This document shows positions 1 through 8,538 of a DNA stretch of 53,993 bases, one piece after another; within the stretch, counting starts at the first letter, position 1, and every line of letters begins with the position of its first letter. The DNA is taken from contig DITY01000238.1 in the NCBI GenBank assembly GCA_002422955.1, positions 7,945 to 61,937 on the forward strand, given 5' to 3'. Both the position numbers and the translations under genes were made by a program. A model generated the notes under the pieces. The model was not told the DNA's origin. It saw nothing but the letters and a program-made list of their open reading frames with translations, and ran no database searches. The stretch is from Planctomycetaceae bacterium UBA6172. Its GTDB lineage: Bacteria; Planctomycetota; Planctomycetia; Pirellulales; Pirellulaceae.

Positions 1-915
1 GCGATCGCCGACGCCTGCGTTTCGACGCTGCGGGCCGTTGGTGTCGATACCCGTCACATCGTTCGTACCGATCAGGGGCGGTTGGGGCTCTATTTTCTTG
101 AAGCGGGGGCCAACCAACGGCCATCGTTGGTGATTTACGACCGTGAGGGTTCGTCCGTCGCCCTCACGCCGCCGGAAGCCTATGACTGGGACTCGATCTT
201 CGCGGATGCCGATTGGCTTGTCCTGTCGGGGATCACTTCCGCGATTTCGCGGGTCGGCAAGGAGTTGAACCGCGTCGCCGCGGAGCAAGCGAGTTCGCGG
301 GGTGTGAAGATTCTCTGCGACTTCAACTATCGCGGGAAGCTGTGGCGGTGGGAGCCGACCTTGGCGCCTCGCGAATTGGCTTTGCGAACAATCCGCGAAC
401 TGCTGCCGTCGTTGGATTTATTCGTCGGCGGGACGGATGAGATCTGCGAACTGCTCGGCCAGCCGCAAGTGCCGGAGGCCTCGGATGGCGATCCCCGGGA
501 AGCGTTTAGCGATGTCGCCGCACGCCTGTGCGAACGCTTCCCCCGATTGGGTTTCGTCGCCTCCACCGTCAGGAAAGCCCAGTCGGCGTCGCGTCAGCGG
601 CTCGGCGGGATGCTGTGGGATGCTGGGGCCGGCGCGGTGCATGCCGCTCCCGGCACCGTCGATCGCCATGACGCCTGGGCCGAGTTGTATGACATCGAAC
701 AGATGGTCGACCGGATCGGCACCGGTGACGCCTTTACCGCCGGGCTGTTGTTCGGGTTGATCACCCCTGAACTTGACGCGCCGCCGCGGGCGATTGCCTT
801 TGCGACCGCGGCGTTCTGCTTGGCCCATTCGGTCCATGGCGATTTCCATTTCTCGACCCGTGCGGAAATCGAGGCTTTGGTCGCGGGTGATTCGTCCGGC
901 CGGGTGCAGCGCTAA
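1..915 (+). CDS. kdgK: PfkB-family sugar kinase, probably 2-dehydro-3-deoxygluconokinase (5' end cut)
   Basis: The frame is open from base 1, so the gene starts left of the window; 304 residues are visible. PfkB-type kinases phosphorylate sugars with ATP; the KDG kinase branch makes 2-keto-3-deoxy-6-phosphogluconate for the lower Entner-Doudoroff or uronate pathways. Visible support: the segment GRLGLYFLEAG, then YDREGS and DFNYRGKLW, which are typical of KDG kinases, and near the C-terminus RIGTGDAFTAG, the PfkB signature 2 with the catalytic Asp. The usual N-terminal GG motif lies outside. It converges on holA with an 85-bp gap. No aldolase or uronate gene is present here to confirm the substrate, so the PfkB family is certain and the KDG assignment is likely. 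The TTG at 82 is an internal Leu codon, not the true start. Confidence 0.8.
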   Translation, partial: AIADACVSTLRAVGVDTRHIVRTDQGRLGLYFLEAGANQRPSLVIYDREGSSVALTPPEAYDWDSIFADADWLVLSGITSAISRVGKELNRVAAEQASSRGVKILCDFNYRGKLWRWEPTLAPRELALRTIRELLPSLDLFVGGTDEICELLGQPQVPEASDGDPREAFSDVAARLCERFPRLGFVASTVRKAQSASRQRLGGMLWDAGAGAVHAAPGTVDRHDAWAELYDIEQMVDRIGTGDAFTAGLLFGLITPELDAPPRAIAFATAAFCLAHSVHGDFHFSTRAEIEALVAGDSSGRVQR

Positions 916-1000
916 CGGACCGATTTAATCCTGCCCGATCCGGTGGAACAAACCGCGGCGACCCGACTGAGATCGGCACGTGGCGACTCGCGCCCTACGG

Positions 1001-2059
1001 TCAGCCGCGTTTAGCTAGCCGGCAGACCAATTCCTCGATCGCCCAGCGGTCCCGCGGGGCGGCGCTGTGGCTTCCTTTCAGCATCAGGTCGGTTTCCAGC
1101 AGCCAGGTCAGCAATTTGCGGGCTCGATCGCGTCCCAGCTGTTTCATCTGGTATTCGGCTTTCTTGAAATCTTCCGGTCGTCCCTTGAATCCGACCCCTT
1201 TGAGGCCGTCTTGCGGGGTCGGGCGACGTCCGGTCGCCTCGATCTGATCGACCACAGCGGTCGCCATCCCGAGGCGTCTCAGCGCCCAGGCCAGTTGAGG
1301 CAACAGGGCGATTGGCGCTTGGCCGCCGATAATCAATTTGTCGAGATGCCGCAGCGCTTCGGTGGCATTTCCTCCAGCGGCTGCGTCGTTGATCTCCCAC
1401 ATCGTTTTGCCAATCCAGCCTGCCACGACGTCGCGGACCAAGGCCTCGGTAATCGTCCCCGCGACTTCCAGGTGTACTGCCAGTTTGGCGATTTCGCTGT
1501 CGAGCATGCCGATCTGGTCGCCGAGCATTTCGATCAGCGTGGTCGCGGCCCCCTCGGTTAACCGGGTTTGGTGCTTGGGGGCGATCGTTTCGATCAGGAA
1601 CTTGCGAATTCGCGGGATATCGGGGTGTTGGTTTCGCCCCGCGGTGATTTGTGGGGCAGAGCATCCGATGACGAGATGTTCTTGCTCCGCCGCCTTATAA
1701 AGCCGGGTGTTGCTGGGGAGTTGTTCCACTTCCAGTATCAGGCGACTGGTGGAACCGGGCTTGGCAAAATGCTGCTCCAGCTCTGCCCGGCAATCTTTGA
1801 CCAGCGGGTCTCCGCCTCGGACAACGACGGTCCGCAGTTCTCCCATCGAGAACAATGATGCGGTCGACAATTCGTCATGCAGATCGATCCACTTCGTGTC
1901 GACGCCTTCCATCACCGCCACGTCGGCATCGGCCATCAGCCGCCCGATGACCCAGCTTCGCAGGGTGCTGTCGCTACCCACAACCACCATGACGGGCGGC
2001 AGGGCATCCGTGGGCATGGCTGCGCGTCCGAGGAAATCGAATGCGTGGATCTGCGGCAT
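1001..2059 (-). CDS. holA: DNA polymerase III delta subunit (clamp-loader)
   Basis: A 352-residue protein of the HolA family, the delta subunit that opens the beta sliding clamp within the clamp-loader complex. It starts with HAFDFL and continues with PPVMVVVGSDSTLRSWVI, the position where delta subunits carry a degenerate, non-hydrolysing P-loop. The middle contains LIEMLGDQIGMLDSEIAKLA, the well-conserved delta segment around the lid domain. The C-terminal all-helical collar domain has HLDKLIIGGQAPIALLPQLA. Length is normal for the family. The ATG at 2059 keeps the HAFDFL segment; a second in-frame ATG at 2017 would lose it. No clear Shine-Dalgarno precedes the start. The 203 bp between it and the next minus-strand gene hold no recognised feature. 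Confidence 0.88.
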   Translation of the reverse strand: MPQIHAFDFLGRAAMPTDALPPVMVVVGSDSTLRSWVIGRLMADADVAVMEGVDTKWIDLHDELSTASLFSMGELRTVVVRGGDPLVKDCRAELEQHFAKPGSTSRLILEVEQLPSNTRLYKAAEQEHLVIGCSAPQITAGRNQHPDIPRIRKFLIETIAPKHQTRLTEGAATTLIEMLGDQIGMLDSEIAKLAVHLEVAGTITEALVRDVVAGWIGKTMWEINDAAAGGNATEALRHLDKLIIGGQAPIALLPQLAWALRRLGMATAVVDQIEATGRRPTPQDGLKGVGFKGRPEDFKKAEYQMKQLGRDRARKLLTWLLETDLMLKGSHSAAPRDRWAIEELVCRLAKRG

Positions 2060-2262
2060 GGGACCAATGGTTAAGGGAGGAAAGCACAGGCGTCGCGGCC
2101 TCGATCGGCGGGACCCGTTGCGGCAACGCGGCGGCCGGTCTCAGGGATCCAGCCCATTACGGTATACGCCTTGGTGCTGGCCCCAGCAACCGACTGGCCA
2201 TGTGGTTTGCAGGGCATTGGCTTTTGACGGGCGGCGCCGCCATGGACCGGGCCGCGGCCGCG

Positions 2263-2802
2263 TCAATCACCGGTCGTGCCGGCCGGACGGCGTTTGGCGA
2301 GGTCGCAATAGTCGGGGCGATCGGCGGCGGTGGCGTAGCGGTGGGCGGCGATGATACGCCCATCGCGAACCAGAAAGGTGCCCGGCATCTGGCGAATGTC
2401 GCCCCGCGGTGCCCCGAACGCGTGGCCCTGTAGGATCGCGGCCTTGAATCCTCGCCACCAAACAAAGGGGCTGGACAATTGGGCGACTCGGCCACGTTCC
2501 AAGCCGTAGGCGCGATAGAGCTTGAGCTCTGGGTCGCTGATCCGGGACCAATCGTCCAGCCCATAAGCGGCAAAAAAAATCTTGCCGCTCGCTTCGTCCC
2601 CCATGTGGACCAGAATCGGCCGGACATGTTGGGCTTCGATGGCGGCCCGCTGTTTCCGCAGGTCGTCGAGGGCTTCACGGCAAAACGTGCAGCCGCTGTG
2701 ACGAAGGAACACGATCAAGCAGTCTTGACCACGCGATAACTCCGCGATCGATTCACCATGTTGATCGCGAAACTCCTGGTTCGCCTCGGTCACGGAGCTC
2801 AT
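2263..2802 (-). CDS. Thioredoxin-fold peroxiredoxin-like protein
   Basis: A 179-residue cytoplasmic protein with no signal peptide. It begins with a helix (QEFRDQHGESIAELSRGQ), followed by LIVFLRHSGCTFCREAL, a strand ending in a CxxC motif at the start of the active-site helix, as in AhpC/TSA-like and SelL-like peroxiredoxin relatives. Later PGTFLVRDGRIIAAHRY is the usual cis-Pro/strand segment of a thioredoxin fold. Substrate unknown; a peroxide or disulfide reductase role is inferred from the fold. Its ATG overlaps the stop of the upstream Nudix gene (ATGA at 2799-2802), so the two are probably translationally coupled. The open frame extends further upstream to 2934, but that part is Pro/Arg-rich and lies inside the Nudix gene in another frame, so the 2802 start is preferred. 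Confidence 0.72.
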   Translation of the reverse strand: MSSVTEANQEFRDQHGESIAELSRGQDCLIVFLRHSGCTFCREALDDLRKQRAAIEAQHVRPILVHMGDEASGKIFFAAYGLDDWSRISDPELKLYRAYGLERGRVAQLSSPFVWWRGFKAAILQGHAFGAPRGDIRQMPGTFLVRDGRIIAAHRYATAADRPDYCDLAKRRPAGTTGD

Positions 2803-3293
2803 GTGGGGGCCTGGTCTCGCTGAAGGGGGTTGCCGAGTTGGGGGCGGTCGCTTGCCAGGTGACTCGCGACGGCCGCCAGGAGCGGGTCGATCGTTTGAGC
2901 TTGGATCGGGCCTGCGGGGGGCCAGTCGAACCACTGATATCCAGCATGTTCCGTGCAGCGGATCGCGCGGGGGTGATCGATGAACCCCAGAAATAGTCGG
3001 ACCGTTTTTTGAACGGGACGATCACCGAAGCGACGGACGAGCACCGGATAAGTGATCGAAAATTGGAAGTTAGGGTCCAACCGTAGCTGGTCCCCGGCGA
3101 TGCCGGTTTCTTCTTCGGTCTCCCGGATCGCGGTCTGCAACGGGGACTCCCCCGATTCGGCGTGCCCCTTGGGCAAATCCCAGCGGTCGGCGTGCCGCAT
3201 CAGCAGGAAATGGGTGGCGCCACGTTCGTCCGTTCCAGGTCGCACCATCAGCAGGATGCCTGCGGCGGAAATCGCTGCTGGGGGTGACGTCAT
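2799..3293 (-). CDS. Nudix hydrolase
   Basis: A 164-residue protein with a complete Nudix box in its first half: a Gly in PKGHAESGES, then REtEEetGI, giving the GX5EX7REUXEEXGU pattern with all metal-binding Glu residues. These enzymes hydrolyse nucleoside diphosphates linked to another group. The region after the box (FLGFIDHPRAIRCTEHAGYQWFDW) resembles Ap4A/NTP pyrophosphatase types (MutT or bis-5'-nucleosyl pyrophosphatase), but the substrate cannot be fixed. The start at 3293 (MTSPPAAIS) is chosen over one 12 codons upstream because it directly precedes the first core strand. It is followed by the peroxiredoxin-like gene with a 4-bp ATGA overlap, and is divergent from the cobalamin adenosyltransferase gene across 221 bp. 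Confidence 0.85.
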   Translation of the reverse strand: MTSPPAAISAAGILLMVRPGTDERGATHFLLMRHADRWDLPKGHAESGESPLQTAIRETEEETGIAGDQLRLDPNFQFSITYPVLVRRFGDRPVQKTVRLFLGFIDHPRAIRCTEHAGYQWFDWPPAGPIQAQTIDPLLAAVASHLASDRPQLGNPLQRDQAPT

Positions 3294-3514
3294 GCGTATA
3301 CTCGGGTTCTGAAAAGGCTGGCGAGGCAATCCGGTTCAGGAGGGGTTGCGGAGGTGTCGGAGGGTCAGCAGACTGCGACCACCTGTTCCGCTGAAGGCTT
3401 GGCCGGCGGGTCCCCTGAATTGGCAGCGTCTGGCGCCCGCCGGGGCTGTCCGTGTGAACGGGCCGCACTCGAACACCACCTTCATCCGCGATCCGACCCA
3501 CGCGACGAGATTCT

Positions 3515-4072
3515 ATGAAAATTTACACGAAGACCGGAGACATGGGCAGCACGGGGCTGTTCGGAGGGCCACGCGTATCGAAGGACGATGATCGGATTGA
3601 AGCTTATGGTACGGTCGACGAGTTGAACGCAGCTTTGGGAGTCGTGCGGGCGGCCGCATTACCCCCCGATATCGATGAACAGCTCTCTCAGATCCAAAGC
3701 GAATTGTTTTCCATCGGGGCGGAATTGGCGACGCCGGACCCCGACGCTCACCACATGCGGATCATCGGACCCAAGCACGTTGCCTGGCTGGAGCAGGTGA
3801 TTGACGGCCATGAGGTGACACTGCAGCCGTTAAAAAACTTCATCCTGCCGGCCGGCGCGGAGGCGGCCGCTCGCTTGCACTTGGCGCGAGCGATTTGCCG
3901 TCGGGCAGAGCGACGGGTGGTGACGTTGGTTAGGCGACACGAGGCGAGCGTCAGCGAAGATCTCTTGATCTACCTCAATCGGTTGGGCGACCTGCTGTTC
4001 GTACTCAGCCGGGTCGTCAACTCGCGTGCCGGCAACCCTGAGGTCAACTGGGTCAAACCGGCGAGCGACTGA
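3515..4072 (+). CDS. Corrinoid adenosyltransferase, PduO type
   Basis: 185 residues. It transfers the 5'-deoxyadenosyl group of ATP to cob(I)alamin, giving coenzyme B12. The N-terminus MKIYTKTGDMGSTGLFGG is the ATP-binding signature of PduO-type (not CobA-type) transferases; YGTVDELNAALG follows as expected, and RAICRRAERRVV near residue 130 carries the conserved Arg-Glu pair. NRLGDLLFVLSR is the usual C-terminal helix. Length is normal. It stands alone, divergent from the Nudix/peroxiredoxin pair and 113 bp upstream of glnB. No B12-dependent enzyme or cobalamin riboswitch is recognised near it, so its client is elsewhere. Confidence 0.9.
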   Translation: MKIYTKTGDMGSTGLFGGPRVSKDDDRIEAYGTVDELNAALGVVRAAALPPDIDEQLSQIQSELFSIGAELATPDPDAHHMRIIGPKHVAWLEQVIDGHEVTLQPLKNFILPAGAEAAARLHLARAICRRAERRVVTLVRRHEASVSEDLLIYLNRLGDLLFVLSRVVNSRAGNPEVNWVKPASD

Positions 4073-4185
4073 GCGTGAGCGGCGACTTGTCGCGATTGCC
4101 TGGCGACCCGAAAATGGTAGGTTATATTGCATCGGCAGCGCGCGTCGCTCCCAAGCCATGAATACTCACTAAGGATTCTCGTGCC

Positions 4186-4524
4186 GTGAAGAAAGTTGAA
4201 GCCATCGTTCGCCACTTTAAGCTGGAGGACGTTAAAAACGCGTTGACGGAGCGGGGCATTCATGGAATGACGGTCAGCGAAGTCCGGGGTTTTGGTCGCC
4301 AGAAGGGACACACGGAAATCTATCGTGGCACCGAATACGCGATCGATTTTGTGCCCAAGGTCAAAATTGAGGTGGTTTGTACCGATGATAATTTGCAGGC
4401 CGTGATCGATACGATTTTACGGACTGCTCAGACCGGCCAGATCGGTGACGGCAAGGTTTTCGTTACCAACCTGGAAGACGCGATTCGCATTCGTACCGGG
4501 GAACGCGGCGAGGAAGCGCTTTAA
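4186..4524 (+). CDS. glnB: Nitrogen regulatory protein PII
   Basis: 112 residues, full length for PII. PII trimers bind ATP/ADP and 2-oxoglutarate and report nitrogen status to targets such as glutamine synthetase adenylyltransferase and AmtB. The T-loop GFGRQKGHTEIYRGTEY contains Tyr51, the uridylylation site. The B-loop region RTAQTGQIGDGKVFV and the C-terminal RIRTGERGEEAL are both intact. The sequence is closer to GlnB than to GlnK. The start is GTG at 4186, preceded by AAGGAT; no ATG fits the family N-terminus (MKKVEAI). glnD follows after 37 bp, so modifier and target are likely co-transcribed. A TATATT hexamer at 4123-4128 could be a -10 box, but no good -35 is seen at the right spacing, nor a sigma-54 site. 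Confidence 0.96.
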   Translation: MKKVEAIVRHFKLEDVKNALTERGIHGMTVSEVRGFGRQKGHTEIYRGTEYAIDFVPKVKIEVVCTDDNLQAVIDTILRTAQTGQIGDGKVFVTNLEDAIRIRTGERGEEAL

Positions 4525-4561
4525 TCTCGTCTGATCGTCTCGCTACCACCGGCTAAAGGGC

Positions 4562-7201
4562 ATGACCGAAACTTCTGTCCCGTTGATCGAGCCGGTTGTA
4601 CTGCGGGCGAGGCAACAGCTCCGCGAAGGGCGGGTGAAGATTCGTCAGCGGCATGATCAGGGTGCCAACGGTTACCAGGTTTGCACTCAGGTTACCGATC
4701 TCTTCGACCGGGTCGTTCTGGATATTTGGAATGACGCGATTTCCTCGCGGGGGCTCGGTAAGCTGGCCAGTCGTGTCGCTTTGATTGCCCACGGCGGCTA
4801 CGGCCGTTGTGACTTGGCCCCGTTCAGCGATGTCGACTTGATGCTGGTCCCTGCCCGCGGGATCGCAGGTGAAATTCAGCCGCTGGCCTCGGTCCTATCG
4901 CGGAACATTGTCGACGCCGGTTTGCAACTCGGCTTTTCCGTCCGTCGCCCCGACGAAGCTTGCCGTTTGGCGTGGAAAGATCCGGTCATTTATTCGTCAT
5001 TGACGGAATCTCGCTTTTTGGCCGGTAGCGTCCAGGTCTACGAGAGTTTTTTCAATTCGCTCCGGCAGGGAGCGCGCCGTCGACGGAACCGATTGGTCGA
5101 TGCGGTCCAGGAGGCGCGGCGTGAAGAGCGCGCGAAATGGGGAGAGACCAACTATCTGTTGCGGCCCAATGTCAAGCGGTCGCGGGGGGGCCTCCGCGAC
5201 TTGCAACTGATTCGCTGGATCGGTTTTGCTCGTGAAGGCGAGACCGATCTGGAACGGCTGGTCAAGTTGGACAGCCTGCCGGCTGAAGATTATGAACGGA
5301 TTCGCTCGGCTCAAGAGTTTTTATTGAGGCTTCGCAACGAGTTGCATTTCGCCAGCGGACGGAGCCAGGATGTCCTCGATCGTCCAACCCAGATGCGGAT
5401 TTCGGAGAAATGGGGATACCAGCCGCATGAGGGTCGCCTGCCTGTCGAAATGTTCATGCAGGATTATTTCGAGCATACCCGCAACGTCCGCTATGCCTCG
5501 GCTTATGTCTATGCGGATTCGCAAAGCATGTCGCTGTGGGCACGGCTTTACGAAACGGTGATGTCACGGCGGATCGACCAGGCGATCCGGTTGGGACCCT
5601 ATCATGTGTGGGTCGTCGGTCGATACCTCGACCAGTTCGCCGGTGATTTGGCCGAGGTGCTGCGGTTGATGGACCTGGCCAACCGGCATTCGCGGCGAAT
5701 CTCACACCGGACTTGGCAAGCGATCCGCGCGGCGATGGCCCAGCGGCCACCGGGGGTGCCCGATGATTCGGCGGTGCGATCGTTCCTGTCGCTGATGAGC
5801 CGTCCCGGGCGACTCCCCGAACTGTTGAGGCAGTTGCACGAGCTTCGCGTGCTCGAGCAGTTCGTCCCGGCCATGCGCCGTGCCCGCGGGTTGTTGCAGT
5901 TCAACGAGTACCACAAGTACACCGTCGATCGGCACTGCATCCGAGCGGTCGAGGCGGCGACGGATTTCGAATCGGGGGTCGGGCCGTTCCGCGACCTGTA
6001 CCGTCGTCTGGACGACAAGTTGATGCTGCACCTGTCGTTGCTGATCCACGATCTCGGCAAGGGCTTTCCCGAGGATCACAGCGATGTCGGCAAAGTGATC
6101 GCGGCCGATACCGCGAAGGTCCTCGGCTTGGACGAAGCCGGCAGCGAGACGTTGCAGTGGTTGGTGCATAAACATCTGCTGATGCACTACGCGGCATTTC
6201 GTCACGACCTGAATGACCCGCAGATCATCTCCAAGTTCGCGAGCGAGGTCGGTTCGATCGAACGCCTCGAACTGTTGACCCTGATGTCCATCGCGGATCT
6301 GACCGCGGTCGGCCCTGATGTCCTAACCGGTTGGAAGGCAGATCTGATCGAGGAGTTGTACAGCCGCACCTCGGCCTATTTGCAAACCGGGAAATTGCCC
6401 GGTCAACCGAGCACCCAATCGACGAAGAAGCGGAACGAGATTCGTGATCGGCTGAAGCTAGCCGAGGCCTCCGAGCAGGCGATGCTATTCTTGGACGAGT
6501 TACCCGAGTCCGCGGTGATTCGCCCGACGCCCGAGTTCGTTGCCAACTTGATCCTTGATACCGTGGGCGCCGATCCGCAACCGACGGCGGTTTGTCGCGG
6601 GCGATTCGATATCGGCCGGGGGGCCGCCGAATATACCGTGGTGATGCGTCAAAAGGATCAGCCGATCGGGATCTTTGCCAAGGCGACCGGCGCGCTCGCC
6701 GCTTGTGGGTTGTCGATCCTGAAAGCGGAGATCGCGTCGTTGGGCGACGGTTGGATCTGGGATACCTTTTTGGTCGAAGACTGCGACTCGGCCGCCAAAC
6801 ACGATGCCCACATCGCCTACACGGGCGAGCGGGTGACCCAGATTTTGATCGGCGCCAAGTCTCCCCCGCCGCTCCGCCGATTTTGGTCACCGACCAACGA
6901 ACGCGAGTTGGAAAAGGTCAAGCTGCAGCCGGCCGAAGTCGATTTCGACAACGACACGACCGACCGCTACACGATTCTGTTGCTGTTCGCCTACGACCGA
7001 CCGGGGTTGTTGGCCCGGATCGCGGCGGTCTTAGCCAGCCTCAAGGTGGTGCTCCACTTCGCCAAAATCGATACCCACCTCGATCAGGCTGTCGACGTGT
7101 TCTACATCAGCGAATTGGACGGTTCCAAAATCACCGCGCCGGAGCGACTGAACCAAATTCGCGGCGAATTGCTCGATGCGGTCAAACAGGTCGGGGATTG
7201 A
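4562..7201 (+). CDS. glnD: [Protein-PII] uridylyltransferase / uridylyl-removing enzyme
   Basis: 879 residues, normal for GlnD. It attaches UMP to PII Tyr51 when glutamine is low and removes it when glutamine is high. Domains in order: a nucleotidyltransferase domain with GGYGRCDLAPFSDVD at about 78-92 (Asp90 and Asp92 as metal ligands); a GlnD-specific linker helix region (RGGLRDLQLIRW near 208); an HD hydrolase domain with His458 and the HD pair in LIHDLGKG near 496; and two C-terminal ACT domains (about 685-770, and 800-875 starting RYTILLLFAYDRPGLLA) that sense glutamine. It sits directly behind glnB and is followed by a strong intrinsic terminator. All catalytic motifs of both activities are present, so a bifunctional enzyme is expected. 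Confidence 0.95.
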   Translation: MTETSVPLIEPVVLRARQQLREGRVKIRQRHDQGANGYQVCTQVTDLFDRVVLDIWNDAISSRGLGKLASRVALIAHGGYGRCDLAPFSDVDLMLVPARGIAGEIQPLASVLSRNIVDAGLQLGFSVRRPDEACRLAWKDPVIYSSLTESRFLAGSVQVYESFFNSLRQGARRRRNRLVDAVQEARREERAKWGETNYLLRPNVKRSRGGLRDLQLIRWIGFAREGETDLERLVKLDSLPAEDYERIRSAQEFLLRLRNELHFASGRSQDVLDRPTQMRISEKWGYQPHEGRLPVEMFMQDYFEHTRNVRYASAYVYADSQSMSLWARLYETVMSRRIDQAIRLGPYHVWVVGRYLDQFAGDLAEVLRLMDLANRHSRRISHRTWQAIRAAMAQRPPGVPDDSAVRSFLSLMSRPGRLPELLRQLHELRVLEQFVPAMRRARGLLQFNEYHKYTVDRHCIRAVEAATDFESGVGPFRDLYRRLDDKLMLHLSLLIHDLGKGFPEDHSDVGKVIAADTAKVLGLDEAGSETLQWLVHKHLLMHYAAFRHDLNDPQIISKFASEVGSIERLELLTLMSIADLTAVGPDVLTGWKADLIEELYSRTSAYLQTGKLPGQPSTQSTKKRNEIRDRLKLAEASEQAMLFLDELPESAVIRPTPEFVANLILDTVGADPQPTAVCRGRFDIGRGAAEYTVVMRQKDQPIGIFAKATGALAACGLSILKAEIASLGDGWIWDTFLVEDCDSAAKHDAHIAYTGERVTQILIGAKSPPPLRRFWSPTNERELEKVKLQPAEVDFDNDTTDRYTILLLFAYDRPGLLARIAAVLASLKVVLHFAKIDTHLDQAVDVFYISELDGSKITAPERLNQIRGELLDAVKQVGD

Positions 7202-7314
7202 TACCGCGTGGCGCGAAGTTGCCGCTAATCCGGAAAAAATTGCCGCTTCGGCGAATCCGTCTGTAGTCATTCGGCCACAAATGCCGATTGAACCAACACC
7301 ATGGATTGGGAGGG

Positions 7315-7340
7315 TGGAACGATCGGTACCCATCGTTCCA
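7315..7340. repeat. Perfect hairpin downstream of glnD
   Basis: TGGAACGAT and ATCGTTCCA form a perfect 9-bp inverted repeat around an 8-base centre, 114 bp after the glnD stop and only 9 bp before the terminator stem. It has no T-run of its own. It could be part of a two-stem 3' end that stabilises the glnBD transcript, or an operator; neither is shown by the sequence alone. Confidence 0.6.
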
Positions 7341-7349
7341 GCGATTGAC

Positions 7350-7398
7350 GGGCCATGGTGAGGCAGGGAGGGCTTCACCATGGCCCTTCTTTTTTTCT
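7350..7398 (+). terminator. Rho-independent terminator of glnB-glnD
   Basis: A perfect 12-bp stem, GGGCCATGGTGA (7350-7361) with TCACCATGGCCC (7375-7386), and a 13-base purine-rich loop are followed at once by TTCTTTTTTTCT. The T-rich tract lies on the plus strand, so it ends transcription coming from glnD. The minus strand has no such tract on the other side, so it should not act on the converging oxidoreductase genes. It is the strongest terminator seen in the window. Confidence 0.88.
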
Positions 7399-7449
7399 CG
7401 CGATTGCCGGAGCGTCCGCGATGGCCGCGCGGCGAACCCGCTCCGCGCG

Positions 7450-8538
7450 TCAGTCGGCGGCCTTGCGAGCTTTGTCAAGCACTTCGGCGATGCTGACGGG
7501 TTTGCCACCCTGACGCTTGCTTTCGTCGGCCGCTTCCATGAAGGCGTACAATTCCAGCGTCTCCTCGACGGATACGGGCGGCTGCCGCGTGCGGAAAAAC
7601 TTGGCGATCTCGATCAGCAACGGCTGGTAGCCGCGAGACGGGCCGATCGACCGAACCGCTTTCTCCCCGAACGCGTTGCCGCCATAGGGCGCGGCGCCCG
7701 TGCGAATGCCCCGGAAGGTGCCGATGCGTCCGTCCGACCAACGCCCAACGGCCAGATCGAACGAATCGCTGGTCGTTCGACTGACCGATTCGCAACCGGT
7801 GCCCATGCAGGTGAACAGCATCTCTACGCCGTGGATGCCATACCAAAACAGGTCGGGGTGGGTCGGGTCCAACGAACAGGGGCTGTGGGCATCACAGCCG
7901 AGGACCGCGCCAATCTCGCCGCCCCGGACCGCCTGGACGCCTTCGGCGTAGCGAAGCGACGAGCTGGAGAACGTCGGCACACCAAGCTTTTGTGCCGCGT
8001 CGTAAATGGCGACCACATCGGCCAACGAAGCGGCGACGGGCTTGTCCATGAAGACCGGCTTACCGCTCGCAAAAACCTTCATCACTTGGTCACGACGTGG
8101 CCCGCCGTCATTGGTTTCCAGCAGCACGCCATCAACGCGTTCCAGCAACTCCTCGATCGAATCGACAATCTCTACCCCGAGTTTCTTGATCTCTTCGGTG
8201 TAGCCCGGGATCCGGCTGCTGCTCGACTCGATCGTCTTGCTACCCCACGGATAGGCGGCTACCACGCGACAATTTTGCATCGCAGGATCGGCCGGCGTGG
8301 CATTGAACGCCTTCGTGAAGGCGAGCGAATGGGAGGTGTCTAGTCCGATGACGCCCAGCCGCAGCGGGGCCGCATCGTCGGCCTCCGCTTGAGCCAAAGC
8401 GACACCGTGGGGTGCCGTGAGTGTCACGCCCAGGATCAATAGGAACCGACAAAACGCCCCCCGCGACCAGTGATTGGTCTGGGCGACGCCGGGGCGTGAA
8501 CCTGCCGAATCAAACTTGAGGCTGCCAATTCTTGTCAT
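7450..8538 (-). CDS. Gfo/Idh/MocA-family oxidoreductase, exported
   Basis: 362 residues. The N-terminus has a long basic stretch and a hydrophobic core (FCRFLLILGVTLTAPHGVALAQA), indicating a Sec-type signal peptide. The mature part starts with the Rossmann strand LRLGVIGLDTSHSLAFTKAF, in which the usual GxGxxG is degenerate. FMDKPVAASLADVVAIYD corresponds to the family EKP motif, here DKP. The C-terminal half is the usual alpha/beta oxidoreductase domain, with HGVEMLFTCMGTG. Substrate unknown; these are commonly sugar or inositol dehydrogenases. The 8538 ATG overlaps the end of the upstream oxidoreductase gene by 29 bp, so the two form a unit. The open frame extends to 8805, but that part lies within the neighbour and lacks family sequence. 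The weak nucleotide-binding loop means activity is less certain than for its partner. Confidence 0.8.
   Translation of the reverse strand: MTRIGSLKFDSAGSRPGVAQTNHWSRGAFCRFLLILGVTLTAPHGVALAQAEADDAAPLRLGVIGLDTSHSLAFTKAFNATPADPAMQNCRVVAAYPWGSKTIESSSSRIPGYTEEIKKLGVEIVDSIEELLERVDGVLLETNDGGPRRDQVMKVFASGKPVFMDKPVAASLADVVAIYDAAQKLGVPTFSSSSLRYAEGVQAVRGGEIGAVLGCDAHSPCSLDPTHPDLFWYGIHGVEMLFTCMGTGCESVSRTTSDSFDLAVGRWSDGRIGTFRGIRTGAAPYGGNAFGEKAVRSIGPSRGYQPLLIEIAKFFRTRQPPVSVEETLELYAFMEAADESKRQGGKPVSIAEVLDKARKAAD

Noticed and set aside
4073..4185. Sigma-54 promoter upstream of glnB
   Set aside because: No TGGCAC-N5-TTGC arrangement is present; only a lone TATATT is seen.
7288..8343. A 351-codon plus-strand frame across the glnD terminator and the oxidoreductase
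   Set aside because: It reads through the terminator hairpin and is antisense to a clear Gfo/Idh/MocA gene.
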